Shown piece after piece: positions 56,044-64,000 of a stretch of DNA of 64,000 bases. The translations under genes and the position numbers were made by a program. Every line of letters starts with the position of its first letter. The first letter of the stretch is position 1. This DNA comes from Arthrobacter sp. MAHUQ-56 (GTDB lineage: Bacteria > Actinomycetota > Actinomycetes > Actinomycetales > Micrococcaceae): assembly GCF_019710585.1 (NCBI RefSeq), contig NZ_JAIFZQ010000008.1, forward strand, positions 372,001 through 436,000, given 5' to 3'. A model generated the notes under the pieces. It was not told the origin of the DNA. It was given only the letters and a program-made list of their open reading frames with translations, and ran no database searches.

Positions 56044-56862
56044 ATGCGGCTGGTTGCAAGCGATATCGACGGAACGATCCTCGGGCATGACGGAAAAATC
56101 AGCCCCCGCACCGTCCGCGCCTTCCACGCCTGCCGGGACGCCGGCGTCGAACTCGTCTTCGTCACCGGCCGGCCGCCGCGGTGGCTGCACCCGCTCGAGG
56201 AGCAGCTGGGCCACACGGGCCGCGTGATCTGTTCCAACGGTGCAGTGGTCTGGGACCTGGAAGCGGACCGCCTGGTCTCCGCCCGCACCCTCGCCCTCGA
56301 CGCCGTCCTGGAGACCCGCCGCATCATCAAGAAGCTCCGCCCCGCCGCGCTGTTCGCCGCCGAGACGCTCACCGGCTTCCATCTCGAACCCGGCTTCATC
56401 GAGAACGAGTCCAGCGAGTTGCTGGCCGAATTCACCCCGGCCCCGCTGGCGGAAACCCTGGCCAACGACGATTCCGTGGTGAAATTCCTCGCGATCGTCC
56501 GCGACGGCACGCCGGACGAATTCCTCGCCGAGGTGGGTCCCGCCGTCGAGCACCTGGCCGCCGCCACCCACTCCTCGCCCGGCGTCGCCATGCTGGAACT
56601 GTCCCTGCCCGGGGTCAACAAGGCCGTGACGCTGGCGCAGTATGCAGCCGGCCTGGGCATCGACGCCGCGGACGTGGTGGCTTTCGGCGACATGCCCAAC
56701 GACATTGAAATGCTCCGCTGGGCCGGTCACGGCTACGCAATGGCCAGCGGCCATCCGGACGCCATCCGGGCGGCGGACCGGCAGGCGCCGCACTTTGACG
56801 ACGACGGCGTAGCCCAGGTTCTCGAGGCCCGGCTCGCCGCCCTCGGGGTCCAGTTTTCCTGA
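56044..56862 (+). CDS. HAD-superfamily Cof-type phosphatase
   Basis: 272 aa with all four HAD motifs: DIDGTI (nucleophile Asp) at about 7-12, the Thr of VTGRP, the Lys of GVNKAVTL and the acidic GDMPNDIEML at about 220-229. The large C2B cap between motifs II and III marks the Cof/YbiV subgroup that dephosphorylates sugar phosphates, pyridoxal phosphate or similar. There is little room for a ribosome-binding site before the ATG (CAGG only). No operon partner is evident; the next gene starts 92 bp downstream. Confidence 0.9.
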   Translation: MRLVASDIDGTILGHDGKISPRTVRAFHACRDAGVELVFVTGRPPRWLHPLEEQLGHTGRVICSNGAVVWDLEADRLVSARTLALDAVLETRRIIKKLRPAALFAAETLTGFHLEPGFIENESSELLAEFTPAPLAETLANDDSVVKFLAIVRDGTPDEFLAEVGPAVEHLAAATHSSPGVAMLELSLPGVNKAVTLAQYAAGLGIDAADVVAFGDMPNDIEMLRWAGHGYAMASGHPDAIRAADRQAPHFDDDGVAQVLEARLAALGVQFS

Positions 56863-56953
56863 TTCTTCCAGCTGGCGCTCACCTGGCGTTTACCTTCGCC
56901 CCGTAGCGTGCAGCGGAGCAGGCACCTCTCCTGCGGCTCATAGGGGGTTACCG

Positions 56954-57217
56954 ATGGCAAGGAATGCAAGGCACCAGGCGGCGGACGCCCCGCTGCGCAA
57001 AGAAACGCCCGCCCCGCACTGGAAGCAGCTGCGCCAGGGCGACCGGGTCCGCGTCCTGCTCTCTCCGGGCTTTGAGGCAGGCGGCACCGTGGACACCATC
57101 ACCGCGGACCACACGGCGGTCTGGGTCCACCTCGACGGCGGCCGCGGCCGCACCCTGCTGCACTGCGCCGACGGTGTGGACATCGTTCCCTGCGGAGAGA
57201 CCGGCTGCCGGGACTGA
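56954..57217 (+). CDS. Small hypothetical protein
   Basis: 87 aa from the ATG at 56954 with a GGGGG run seven bases upstream. A polar N-tail is followed by a small beta-rich domain (LRQGDRVRVLLSPGFEAGGT, DHTAVWVHLDGGRGRTLLHC) that could be an SH3-like barrel. Two late Cys (LHCADG and PCGETGCRD) may bind a metal. It reads as a real actinobacterial gene but I do not know its role. It lies between the HAD gene and the glycerophosphodiesterase gene. Confidence 0.6.
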   Translation: MARNARHQAADAPLRKETPAPHWKQLRQGDRVRVLLSPGFEAGGTVDTITADHTAVWVHLDGGRGRTLLHCADGVDIVPCGETGCRD

Positions 57218-57258
57218 TTGCTGCTGCCGGCGTCACAGGTGCGGGGTACGCTCGCAGT

Positions 57259-58071
57259 GTGACCCTGCCCTTCTTCCAGCATCCGGACGACGACGGCCGG
57301 CGGCTTCCGATCGCCATGGCCCACCGCGGGTTTTCCACGGATGGGCTGGAAAATTCCATGGCGGCGTTCCGCGCCGGTGCCGGCCTGGGCTTCCGGTACC
57401 TGGAAACCGACGTGCACACAACGGCCGACGGCGTGCTGCTGCTTTTCCACGACGAGACGCTGGACCGCGTCACGGACGGCCGCGGCAGGGTCGCGGAGCT
57501 GGCGGCCGCGGACGTGGCGCGGGCCAGGATCAACGGCCGCGAGCCCATTCCGACGTTCGACGAGCTGGTCACGGAACTCCCCGACGCCCGGTTGAACCTC
57601 GACGTCAAGGACTGGGGCTCGGTCCGCAGCACCGCCGCCGCCATCGAGCGGCACCAGGTGCACCACCGGGTGCTCGTCGCCAGCTTTTCGGACCGGCGGC
57701 GGCGGGCGGTGCTGAAACTCCTCAGCCAGCCGGTGGCATCATCCGCGGGGGTGGCCTCCAACGCCCTGTTCACGGTTCTGGGGCCGCTGCTTCCCGGCCC
57801 GCTGTTCCGGCCGCTGATGCGACGGGTCCTCCGGGACGTCCACGCCCTGCAGGTGCCCGTGCGCTACGGGCGCATCCCCGTGGTAACCCCGGGGTTCATC
57901 CGGCGGGCGCATGCCCTGGAGCTGGTGGTGCACGTCTGGACGATCAACGACGCCCAAGAGATGCACCGCCTGCTGCACCTGGGCGTGGACGGCATCGTCA
58001 CGGACCGGGCGGACCTGCTCCGTGAAGTGCTCATGCAGCGGGGCGAGTGGCCCGGCCGGCCATCCGCCTGA
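57259..58071 (+). CDS. Glycerophosphodiester phosphodiesterase
   Basis: 270 aa from a GTG at 57259. GDPD signatures: AHRGFSTDGLENSMAAF with the catalytic His, ETDVHTTADGVLLLFHDETL with the Glu/Asp metal ligands and second catalytic His, LNLDVKDW and the C-terminal VHVWTINDAQEMHRLL followed by GVDGIVTDRADLL. It releases glycerol 3-phosphate from phospholipid head groups. There is no signal peptide, so it should act in the cytoplasm. It is located 41 bp after the small gene upstream on the same strand. Confidence 0.93.
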   Translation: MTLPFFQHPDDDGRRLPIAMAHRGFSTDGLENSMAAFRAGAGLGFRYLETDVHTTADGVLLLFHDETLDRVTDGRGRVAELAAADVARARINGREPIPTFDELVTELPDARLNLDVKDWGSVRSTAAAIERHQVHHRVLVASFSDRRRRAVLKLLSQPVASSAGVASNALFTVLGPLLPGPLFRPLMRRVLRDVHALQVPVRYGRIPVVTPGFIRRAHALELVVHVWTINDAQEMHRLLHLGVDGIVTDRADLLREVLMQRGEWPGRPSA

Positions 58072-58121
58072 ATCCGCTCCTTGCTAATCCCCAACCTGGC
58101 CGGTTCTGCGCCGCGGCAGGC

Positions 58122-58559
58122 CTACCCGCGTCCCGTGCTGGTTGACGGGTCCTGGTCGCCCTCGGAGGGATCGGCCCGCAGCTCATCCGGGTTGCTCTCC
58201 GGAAGTCCGCCCGACCCCGCGACGCTGCCTCCGGCCGACCCGGCCCCGCCGACAGGTGCGGTGGCCTCTCCGGCCAGGGCGCCGTCGTCGTTCCCTGCGT
58301 CTGTGCCTGTTTCATCAGCGTCACCGCCCAGGGGGCTGCTCGACACCGGACCGGGTGCCGCGCCCGCCTTCAGGCCGGGCGCCTTCTGCTTCTCCGCCTC
58401 CATGGCGTTCGAGCCCTCGCTCAGGGACGAGTGGACTTCGACGTCGTCATTGGGGTCCGCCGGATCGGGAACGTCCAGTTTCTCCGCGGGCTTGGATGTC
58501 CCGGCCAGATCCTCCATGGCGTTCTCTGCTGCCTTGCCGATGCTGTCGCCGATTCCCAT
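58122..58559 (-). CDS. Acidic, mostly disordered small protein
   Basis: 145 aa from the ATG at 58559 with AAGGAG upstream. The first 25 residues (GIGDSIGKAAENAMEDLAGT) could form an amphipathic helix. The rest is Gly/Ala/Pro/Asp/Glu-rich low complexity without Cys, typical of disordered stress or hydrophilin-like proteins. It resembles in style the DUF6480 protein coded divergently 135 bp away. No domain is recognised. Confidence 0.65.
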   Translation of the reverse strand: MGIGDSIGKAAENAMEDLAGTSKPAEKLDVPDPADPNDDVEVHSSLSEGSNAMEAEKQKAPGLKAGAAPGPVSSSPLGGDADETGTDAGNDDGALAGEATAPVGGAGSAGGSVAGSGGLPESNPDELRADPSEGDQDPSTSTGRG

Positions 58560-58694
58560 GTGACTGCTCCTTCCGAGATCACCGGCCGTCGCCCCAGCGG
58601 CGCACGGCCTACTCCTCCAGAATTATCAGCATGCTTACAATTAGTCCAGAGCTGGGGCACTGGACCGCAGCCGGAGAGGAAGGACGGAAGCACT

Positions 58695-58931
58695 GTGAGC
58701 ACTTACCATCCGGAAAATGATCCGGCGAACCCTGACCGGCCAGGCAGGGACGACGTCGGCGCCGCCCAGCCCGACCTCGAGCGGCAGCGCAGCACGGAAG
58801 CGGGCGGCTCGCCCAACCCCGATCCGGCCGAAGGCAACATCACGGGCCTGGAACCGGGCGGGGGAGTGCCCCCAGGGGAGACGCCGCCGGCGGAGGACCA
58901 GATGAGCCGGGACCAGGGCCACTCCGAATAG
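58695..58931 (+). CDS. DUF6480 family protein
   Basis: 78 aa from the GTG at 58695. The signature GLEPGGGVPPGETPPAED near the C-terminus identifies DUF6480, a small acidic actinobacterial family of unknown function. The N-terminal half (NPDPAEGN, DRPGRDDVG) is polar and disordered. GGAAGG lies upstream. In other actinobacteria such genes often accompany general stress genes; here it is divergent from another small acidic protein gene. Confidence 0.82.
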   Translation: MSTYHPENDPANPDRPGRDDVGAAQPDLERQRSTEAGGSPNPDPAEGNITGLEPGGGVPPGETPPAEDQMSRDQGHSE

Positions 58932-58975
58932 GTCGCCACCGCGGGCGGGGGCTTGCCGCTCCCGCCTGCGTTACG

Positions 58976-60037
58976 TCAGGATTCGTTGCCCTGCCGGACG
59001 GTCCTCGACTCATCGGGGCCGGGAAGGTGCCGCTTGAGCCCGTCCAGGTCCAGCTTGCTGTTCCAGTTTGCCCAGTCCTCGGGCCGCACCGAGGGGCGGC
59101 CCAGGAGGTAGCCCTGCCCGGCGCTGACACCCAGTTCCGTGAGGACCCGGAGTTCGCCCACGGTTTCGATGCCTTCGGCGACGAGCGTGATGCCGATCTG
59201 GTCCGTGAAGTCGACCAGGCAGGCAGCCAGTGCGTGCTGCAGTCCATCGGTGTCGACGTCGCTGATGACGTTGCGGCCCACCTTGAGGAAGTCGGGCCGC
59301 AGGTGGAGCATCCGGCTGAGCGCGCCCGCTCCGGTGTGGGTGTCGTCCACGGCGATCCGCAGCCCCCGCTCGCGCAGCGGATTAATGGCGGAGATGAACT
59401 GCAGGTACTCCTCTTCGGGAATGTCCTCGGTCAATTCGAGGACCACCCGGCTAATGGGGAGTTCGATATGGTCGAATAACTCGGGAAGCCGTGGGTCCAG
59501 GCAGGACGTCGGGGAAATGTTGAGGGACACGTACAGGTCCCCGGGCAGGTTGCGCGCGGCGGCGGCGGCCGACCCCAAAGCCGAGAATTCCAGGTTGGCG
59601 CCCAGGCCCACCGCATTTGCCTCGGCAAACCACAACTCGGCGGCAGCGCCGTCGTCACTGACGAAACGCGAAAGGGCTTCTGCCCCCACCACACCTTTTC
59701 CTTCCAGGCCGTAAATGGGCTGGAAGGCGGTCATCAGCATCTGGTTCTCCAGCAGGGCGCTGATGCGGGACATGCTGCGGATGGCATCAAGCTGCTCCGC
59801 GACCTGCGGCGGCAGGGCGGGGGTCGACAGGCGCATGTCCCGGGCGGTCTCCGGTGTCCCCGCGGCATCGGCGTCGCTGCGGCGGGACTCCAGGAGGTAC
59901 TCCAGCAGTGCCCGTTCAGGCACGCCGGGATTCTCATCGAGGCTGTTGCTCAGGCGCTGCCGGACAGCGGCTCCCGCGGGATCCGTATCCGCCAACACGG
60001 CGGCAATAATTCCCCACGCCTGTACTCGAACCGACAT
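58976..60037 (-). CDS. EAL-domain protein, probable c-di-GMP phosphodiesterase
   Basis: 353 aa. About 75 N-terminal residues (helical, no membrane span) precede the EAL domain. Metal- and substrate-site motifs are visible: GAEALSRF, LNISPTSC, LELTED, VDDTHTGAG, LKVGRNVI with the Lys, LVAEGIET and GQGYLLGRP. Loop 6 (normally DDFGTG) reads DDTHTG and the usual KxDR reads KVGR, so the main residues are kept but turnover may be altered. There is no GGDEF domain. It lies 172 bp downstream of the GGDEF-EAL gene on the same strand. Confidence 0.88.
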   Translation of the reverse strand: MSVRVQAWGIIAAVLADTDPAGAAVRQRLSNSLDENPGVPERALLEYLLESRRSDADAAGTPETARDMRLSTPALPPQVAEQLDAIRSMSRISALLENQMLMTAFQPIYGLEGKGVVGAEALSRFVSDDGAAAELWFAEANAVGLGANLEFSALGSAAAAARNLPGDLYVSLNISPTSCLDPRLPELFDHIELPISRVVLELTEDIPEEEYLQFISAINPLRERGLRIAVDDTHTGAGALSRMLHLRPDFLKVGRNVISDVDTDGLQHALAACLVDFTDQIGITLVAEGIETVGELRVLTELGVSAGQGYLLGRPSVRPEDWANWNSKLDLDGLKRHLPGPDESRTVRQGNES

Positions 60038-60209
60038 TAGCTACGCCCCCAGTTGACGAAGTAATGACCCTATGGCCCAATTAATGTTCAAATTTCCAAA
60101 CGCCCTATAAGTCCGGTGTTACTGCTCGCCCTGATTTCCGCGGCGACGAAAACCAGACACCGCATGTTGATCGTATATCGGCCGAACTAAAAGCGCAGTA
60201 GTTTGTGCG

Positions 60210-61760
60210 CTACTGGTTAGCGCTCTCCGGCTGGCCCGCCAGCAGGGCGGGAATCTGCCCGGGGGGCACCGGCCGGCTGAAGTAGTAACCCTGGGCACTG
60301 AGGCACCCCAGGCCGCGAAGGATCTCTGCCTGCTCCGCCGTCTCCACGCCTTCCCACACCGCCTCCAGGCCGCAGGCGCGCACCAACTGCAGGACCGCGG
60401 CTACGAGTGCCGGCTGGCTGGGATCCGTATCCAGCCCGGCGATCAGCGACCGGTCAACCTTGACCCTGTCCACGGGAAGCCGGCGGAGGTAGCTGATGGA
60501 CGAGTATCCCGTGCCGAAATCGTCGATCTCTATCCCGACCCCCAGCCCCCGGAGGCCGCCCAGTGAGTAGCGGTCCAGCTCGTTGCCCCTGACGATGGCC
60601 ACTTCCGTCAGCTCCAGGACTACCTGGTGGGGCTTCACTCCGGTTTCCTGCAGCACGTTGCGCACGTCCTCGATGAACTGAAGGCTCTGCAGGTCCGTGG
60701 CGGAGATGTTGATGCGCACCGAGAAGCGCTGGTCCACCAAGGAGGCATCGATCCAGGCCCGCAGCTGCTTCACCGCCGTCCGGAGGACCCAATGGCCAAG
60801 ATCGGAAATCAGGCCCGCTTCCTCGGCAAGCGGGATGAATTCGTCCGGCATGATGAAGCCGCGGTTGGGGTGGTCCCAGCGGACCAGCGCCTCCACCCCC
60901 TCGATCCTTCCGCTGCCAAGCTCCACGACAGGCTGGTAGTACAGCGTCAGGCCGTCGTTCTTGATGGCTGCCCGCAGGTCCTCCACCAACTGGCTCCGGA
61001 GGCGCCGCATCAGCAGCAGGCCCGGCTCGAAACGGTGCAGCCGGTTCTGGCCTTCTGCCTTGGACGCGTACATGGCGACGTCGGCCTGCATGAGCATGTC
61101 CTCGGGGCTCTGGCCGTCATCGGCAATGCTGAGCCCGATGCTGGCTCCGCAGCGCACGCTCCTGCCCGGCAGCTCAATGGGGTCGCTCAGGGCGGCCGAG
61201 ATGCGCGATGCCACGATGGCCGCCTGGTCCACCGACGCCGACGGCATGACGATCGCGAATTCGTCACCGCCCAGCCGGGCCACGACGTCCGACTCCCGCA
61301 CCGCGCTGCGGAGCCTTTCGCCCACCGTCACCAGGACCTGGTCCCCGCCGGTGTGCCCCATGCTGTCGTTGATGGACTTGAAGCCATCCAGGTCAATCAG
61401 CAGGATGGCGGGCCCCTCATCCGGGGCAGCCTCATCCGGCGCGGACTGGCCTGCCAGGGCGGTCCTCAGCGCCTCGATCAGCGCCGAACGGTTGGCCAGG
61501 CCGGTAAGCGGGTCCTGCATGGCCATCTTCTGCATTTCCAGGTGTGCCTCGTGCAGGAGCTGGGTGCGGACCTGGACGCGCTGCTCCAGCTCCTGGTAGA
61601 TGATCTGCAGGTCTTCCGCCAGCAGATTGGTGCCCATGATGATGGCATCGAGTTCGTCCCGGGCGGGAGAGACCTCGATCCGGGAGGTCAGGTCTCCGGA
61701 GGCAAGCCGGACTATGCCTTCCAGCAGCTGGGAAAGCCGGGGGTCGTCGTCGGCAAACAT
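60210..61760 (-). CDS. GGDEF-EAL protein for c-di-GMP turnover
   Basis: 516 aa. An N-terminal HAMP-like segment and coiled coil (IIYQELEQRVQVRTQLLHEA) precede GGDEF (about 85-245), which has RLGGDEFAIVM and a RESD inhibitory site five residues before it. The EAL domain follows with GVEALVRW, INISATDLQ, LELTEVA, IDDFGTGYSS, RVKVDRSLI, EGVETAEQ and AQGYYFSRP, so both activities are plausible. There is no membrane span. The gene follows the histidine kinase gene by 19 bp, so the kinase may direct its activity. Confidence 0.93.
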   Translation of the reverse strand: MFADDDPRLSQLLEGIVRLASGDLTSRIEVSPARDELDAIIMGTNLLAEDLQIIYQELEQRVQVRTQLLHEAHLEMQKMAMQDPLTGLANRSALIEALRTALAGQSAPDEAAPDEGPAILLIDLDGFKSINDSMGHTGGDQVLVTVGERLRSAVRESDVVARLGGDEFAIVMPSASVDQAAIVASRISAALSDPIELPGRSVRCGASIGLSIADDGQSPEDMLMQADVAMYASKAEGQNRLHRFEPGLLLMRRLRSQLVEDLRAAIKNDGLTLYYQPVVELGSGRIEGVEALVRWDHPNRGFIMPDEFIPLAEEAGLISDLGHWVLRTAVKQLRAWIDASLVDQRFSVRINISATDLQSLQFIEDVRNVLQETGVKPHQVVLELTEVAIVRGNELDRYSLGGLRGLGVGIEIDDFGTGYSSISYLRRLPVDRVKVDRSLIAGLDTDPSQPALVAAVLQLVRACGLEAVWEGVETAEQAEILRGLGCLSAQGYYFSRPVPPGQIPALLAGQPESANQ

Positions 61761-61779
61761 CGGCTGTCCTCCTGCCCGC

Positions 61780-63423
61780 CTAGTTGGACTGGATGCGGTC
61801 AGTACCCAGTGGAAGGCTGACCGTGACTGTGGTGCCCCCGCCCAGCGTGGAGGCCACGTTTATCTGGCCGCCGTGGCGGTCCACAATATCCTTGGAGATG
61901 GCTAGGCCCAGCCCGGTTCCCGGGATGGCGCCGGACATGGCGTTGGAGGCCCGGTAGAACCGGGTGAACACGTGGTCGATCTCGTCGCTCGAGATGCCGA
62001 TGCCGGTATCGGCCACCCGGACAGTGGCCCACCGGGAACCGTCCGGCGCGGCATGCGATTCGCTGCCCACCTCGATCCGTCCCCCGCTGGGCGTGAACTT
62101 GATGGCGTTGGACACCAGGTTGGTGAATACCTGCTGCAGCTGCACTTCATCCCCGAGGATCTGCGGATCCTCCGGCAGGGGATCCACATCGATGGTGACG
62201 TTCTGCAGCGTGGCAAGGGGGCGCAGTGCCGCAGCCACCAGGTCCAGGGTCTGTCCCAGGTGCACGGGGGCCAGGTGCATGGGACCGTCGTCCGGTCCGT
62301 GGCGCGACACGCTGAGCATGTCCTCCACGAGCGTCCGGAGCCGTTCCGTATTGCGGACCACGATGTCCAGCATCTGGTGGACCTCCTTGGACACCGGGTG
62401 CTGGGTGCTTTCCTGGATCATGTCCAGGTACGCCATGATCGAGGTCAGCGGGGTGCGCAGTTCGTGGTTCACGGTGGCCAGGAAGTCGGTCTTGGCTTTG
62501 TCGAGCTCCCGCAGCCGCTTCACCACCTGTTGCTGGCTGCTGATCAGGTGGCTCTGGATCAGCCCGTAAGCGGCGTTGCCCGCGACGTGCTGGATGAGGC
62601 CAAGCTCGGCGTCGGACCAGCTCCGGGGCCGGTCCATCATTGCGATCCAGATGATGCCGAGGGACGAGTTGCCTTCCCCGATCGGGACGGCCAGCGTCGA
62701 GACCGCGCCCGCAACCGCTGCCGCGGGCTTGTCGTGGGGGCGGCCCTGTGCTTCGTGGCCGTCCGCGGACAGCGTTTCCGTCCCGGCCCAAAGGGCGTCC
62801 GCCATCTGCCGGGCTTCCTCTTCGCCGGGAAGGGCGTCCTGGTCCAGTTCCGGCAGTCCGGGCCTTCGCCAGGTGGCCAGGATCGGGGGCACCCTGGGGT
62901 CTTCGAAGGTGGCCAGGACCACGTGGTCGGCCCGGAACGTGCGGCCGAAACCGGCGACGACATGATCGGCGATTTCCTGGGGATCGTTGGTGGCGCGGAC
63001 CGCTGCGGACACTTCGCGCAGCTGCTCCCGAAGGCCCTCGGCCTCCTGCCGGGACGCCCGTCGCCGGGCCGCCTGATCGATCAGCACAGTGGCGCGGTGC
63101 ACCAGCTCCCTGGGTGCCGGCGGCTTGGTAATGCAGTCGTGGATGCCCGGAGGGTTGGCAGCCTCGATCTCCGCCGGGCTGTCCAGGTCCACCATCACCA
63201 GGACGGGGGCCGTCGACTTGACTGCCGCCAGGAAGGCGTCGGCCACGATGACAGACGGCTCGGCGTCCAGGAGCAAGGCGGCTAGGCTATCCATGTCCCG
63301 GGCTTCGAGGACGGTATAGCCGGCGTCGCGCAGTGCCTCGGCGTTGACTGCCAGGCGCCGGGGGTCCGGATCAGCCACGAGCGCTGTGCGCGGAGCGCGT
63401 ACCTCATTCGGCACAGCCGTCAC
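61780..63423 (-). CDS. Hybrid sensor kinase: REC, GAF and histidine kinase
   Basis: 547 aa from a GTG at 63423. A receiver-type domain (about 10-125) keeps the acidic ADPDP, a likely phospho-acceptor Asp in VIVADAF and the Lys in CITKPP. A GAF domain follows (about 150-300, ADHVVLATFEDP, AVPIGEGNSSLGIIWIAM), then HisKA with FLATVNHELRTPLTSI and the ATPase with NLVSNAIKFTP, VADTGIGIS and GTGLGLAISKDI. No membrane segment is seen, so it senses a cytoplasmic signal. It starts an operon with the GGDEF-EAL gene; no separate response regulator gene is adjacent. Confidence 0.93.
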   Translation of the reverse strand: MTAVPNEVRAPRTALVADPDPRRLAVNAEALRDAGYTVLEARDMDSLAALLLDAEPSVIVADAFLAAVKSTAPVLVMVDLDSPAEIEAANPPGIHDCITKPPAPRELVHRATVLIDQAARRRASRQEAEGLREQLREVSAAVRATNDPQEIADHVVAGFGRTFRADHVVLATFEDPRVPPILATWRRPGLPELDQDALPGEEEARQMADALWAGTETLSADGHEAQGRPHDKPAAAVAGAVSTLAVPIGEGNSSLGIIWIAMMDRPRSWSDAELGLIQHVAGNAAYGLIQSHLISSQQQVVKRLRELDKAKTDFLATVNHELRTPLTSIMAYLDMIQESTQHPVSKEVHQMLDIVVRNTERLRTLVEDMLSVSRHGPDDGPMHLAPVHLGQTLDLVAAALRPLATLQNVTIDVDPLPEDPQILGDEVQLQQVFTNLVSNAIKFTPSGGRIEVGSESHAAPDGSRWATVRVADTGIGISSDEIDHVFTRFYRASNAMSGAIPGTGLGLAISKDIVDRHGGQINVASTLGGGTTVTVSLPLGTDRIQSN

Positions 63424-63574
63424 AGTGCCCCCTTCCCTCCCAGTTGTCTACATTCTAGGGGGATGCGGCCCCTGCGGTTCCATAGATCCAGCGGCAATCG
63501 GGTCCGGGAAGGGCACGCGGCGTAATATGGCGCTGATCCAACGGCTGCCCGGCCCTGGAACATATATTTGAGCG

Positions 63575-64000
63575 GTGCCCACCCCAGCAAAACCCCCGGT
63601 GCCCACCTGGCAGAAGTTCCTGATACTCCCCAAGATCATCAGGCTCGCCCGGCACGCCCCGAAGGACCGGCACACGGCCTGGGACCGCTACTGGGCGGGC
63701 ATAACCGCGACGGGCGAAGACAGCGAGGTGCTGTGGGACTCCGGCAGCGACTCCGAGTTCCTGGGCTACAAGGACACCCTCCTGCACTACCTGGATCCCC
63801 GGCGTTCCATCGTTGATGCCGGCTGCGGCCACGGCAGCTTCACCCGGGCGCTCGCCGGGATCTTTCCCCGGGCCATCGGCGTCGACGTTTCGGAACACGC
63901 CGTGGCCCGGGCCCGGTCCGAGTCCCGGGGCATCGGCAACGTCAGCTTCGACGTCCGCGACCTGACGGCCCCCGGGGCGGGTGCCGCGCTGGCGGCGGCA
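63575..64000 (+). CDS. Class I SAM-dependent methyltransferase, cut by the window end
   Basis: The frame from the GTG at 63575 runs open to the last base (142 codons) and is incomplete at the 3' end. The SAM-binding motif I reads IVDAGCGHGSFTRAL at about 83-97, followed by motif II RAIGVDVSEHAV and the strand-4 region FDVRDL, typical of a small-molecule class I methyltransferase. The N-terminus (DRHTAWDRYWAGI) resembles the family of thiopurine S-methyltransferase-like or ubiquinone-type proteins. The substrate is not identifiable. It is divergent from the sensor kinase gene. Confidence 0.85.
   Translation, partial: MPTPAKPPVPTWQKFLILPKIIRLARHAPKDRHTAWDRYWAGITATGEDSEVLWDSGSDSEFLGYKDTLLHYLDPRRSIVDAGCGHGSFTRALAGIFPRAIGVDVSEHAVARARSESRGIGNVSFDVRDLTAPGAGAALAAA

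Overview
The window is high-GC DNA with dense, often 4-bp-overlapping genes, frequent GTG starts, and a set of actinobacterial families (DUF4193, DUF6480, DUF6510, LutABC with a GntR-type LldR, LacI-controlled sugar ABC operons, an actinobacterial-type SOS box). It looks like a chromosomal segment of a soil actinobacterium of the Micrococcaceae, most likely Arthrobacter or a close relative. The genus is inferred from gene content and protein style; no rRNA or other marker gene is present.

Layout. 1-11.4 kb: a partial small protein, 6-phosphofructokinase, then a galactoside-use operon on the minus strand (solute-binding lipoprotein, two permeases, GH2 beta-galactosidase, aldose 1-epimerase, UDP-glucose 4-epimerase). 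Every junction in it is a 4-bp ATGA overlap. The last two genes (galM, galE) are broken. A divergent TetR gene shares a perfect 10-bp-arm palindrome with the operon. 11-17.2 kb: a 43-codon fragment of a pyruvate-phosphate-dikinase regulatory protein, then lutCBA divergent from lactate permease and its GntR regulator, with three LldR-type operators in the gap. 17.7-25.9 kb: two parallel modules for an acylated or peptide-like nutrient: MHS transporter + M20 amidohydrolase + Lrp-like regulator, and amidohydrolase + AbgT transporter + a paralogous Lrp-like regulator.

25.9-30.3 kb is the least ordinary part: remnants of a serine recombinase and a PucR-type regulator, then a gene-poor stretch holding three head-to-tail copies of a 351-bp sequence full of short TGGC/GCCA palindromes, an unrecognised acidic protein, an intact serine resolvase and a DUF4193 gene. 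It reads as a site of past insertion and recombination.

30.5-39 kb: a three-gene molybdopterin oxidoreductase/flavin reductase/DUF6510 module, a beta-hydroxyacid dehydrogenase, a RelA/SpoT-domain protein, and a LacI-controlled nucleoside salvage operon (nucleoside hydrolase, MFS transporter, ribokinase). 39-46.8 kb: a fructan/fructoside locus: LacI regulator, ABC importer, intracellular GH32 enzyme, and a divergent Tat-exported GH32 enzyme. Three copies of an 18-bp operator lie between the two GH32 genes. 46.8-58.9 kb: assorted genes, including a frameshifted SDR, secreted and small proteins, a PfkB sugar kinase, an orphan SsuA-like binding protein, umuDC under a LexA box, a HAD phosphatase and a glycerophosphodiesterase. 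58.9-64 kb: a c-di-GMP/signalling cluster (EAL protein, GGDEF-EAL protein, REC-GAF-histidine kinase) and the start of a methyltransferase gene.
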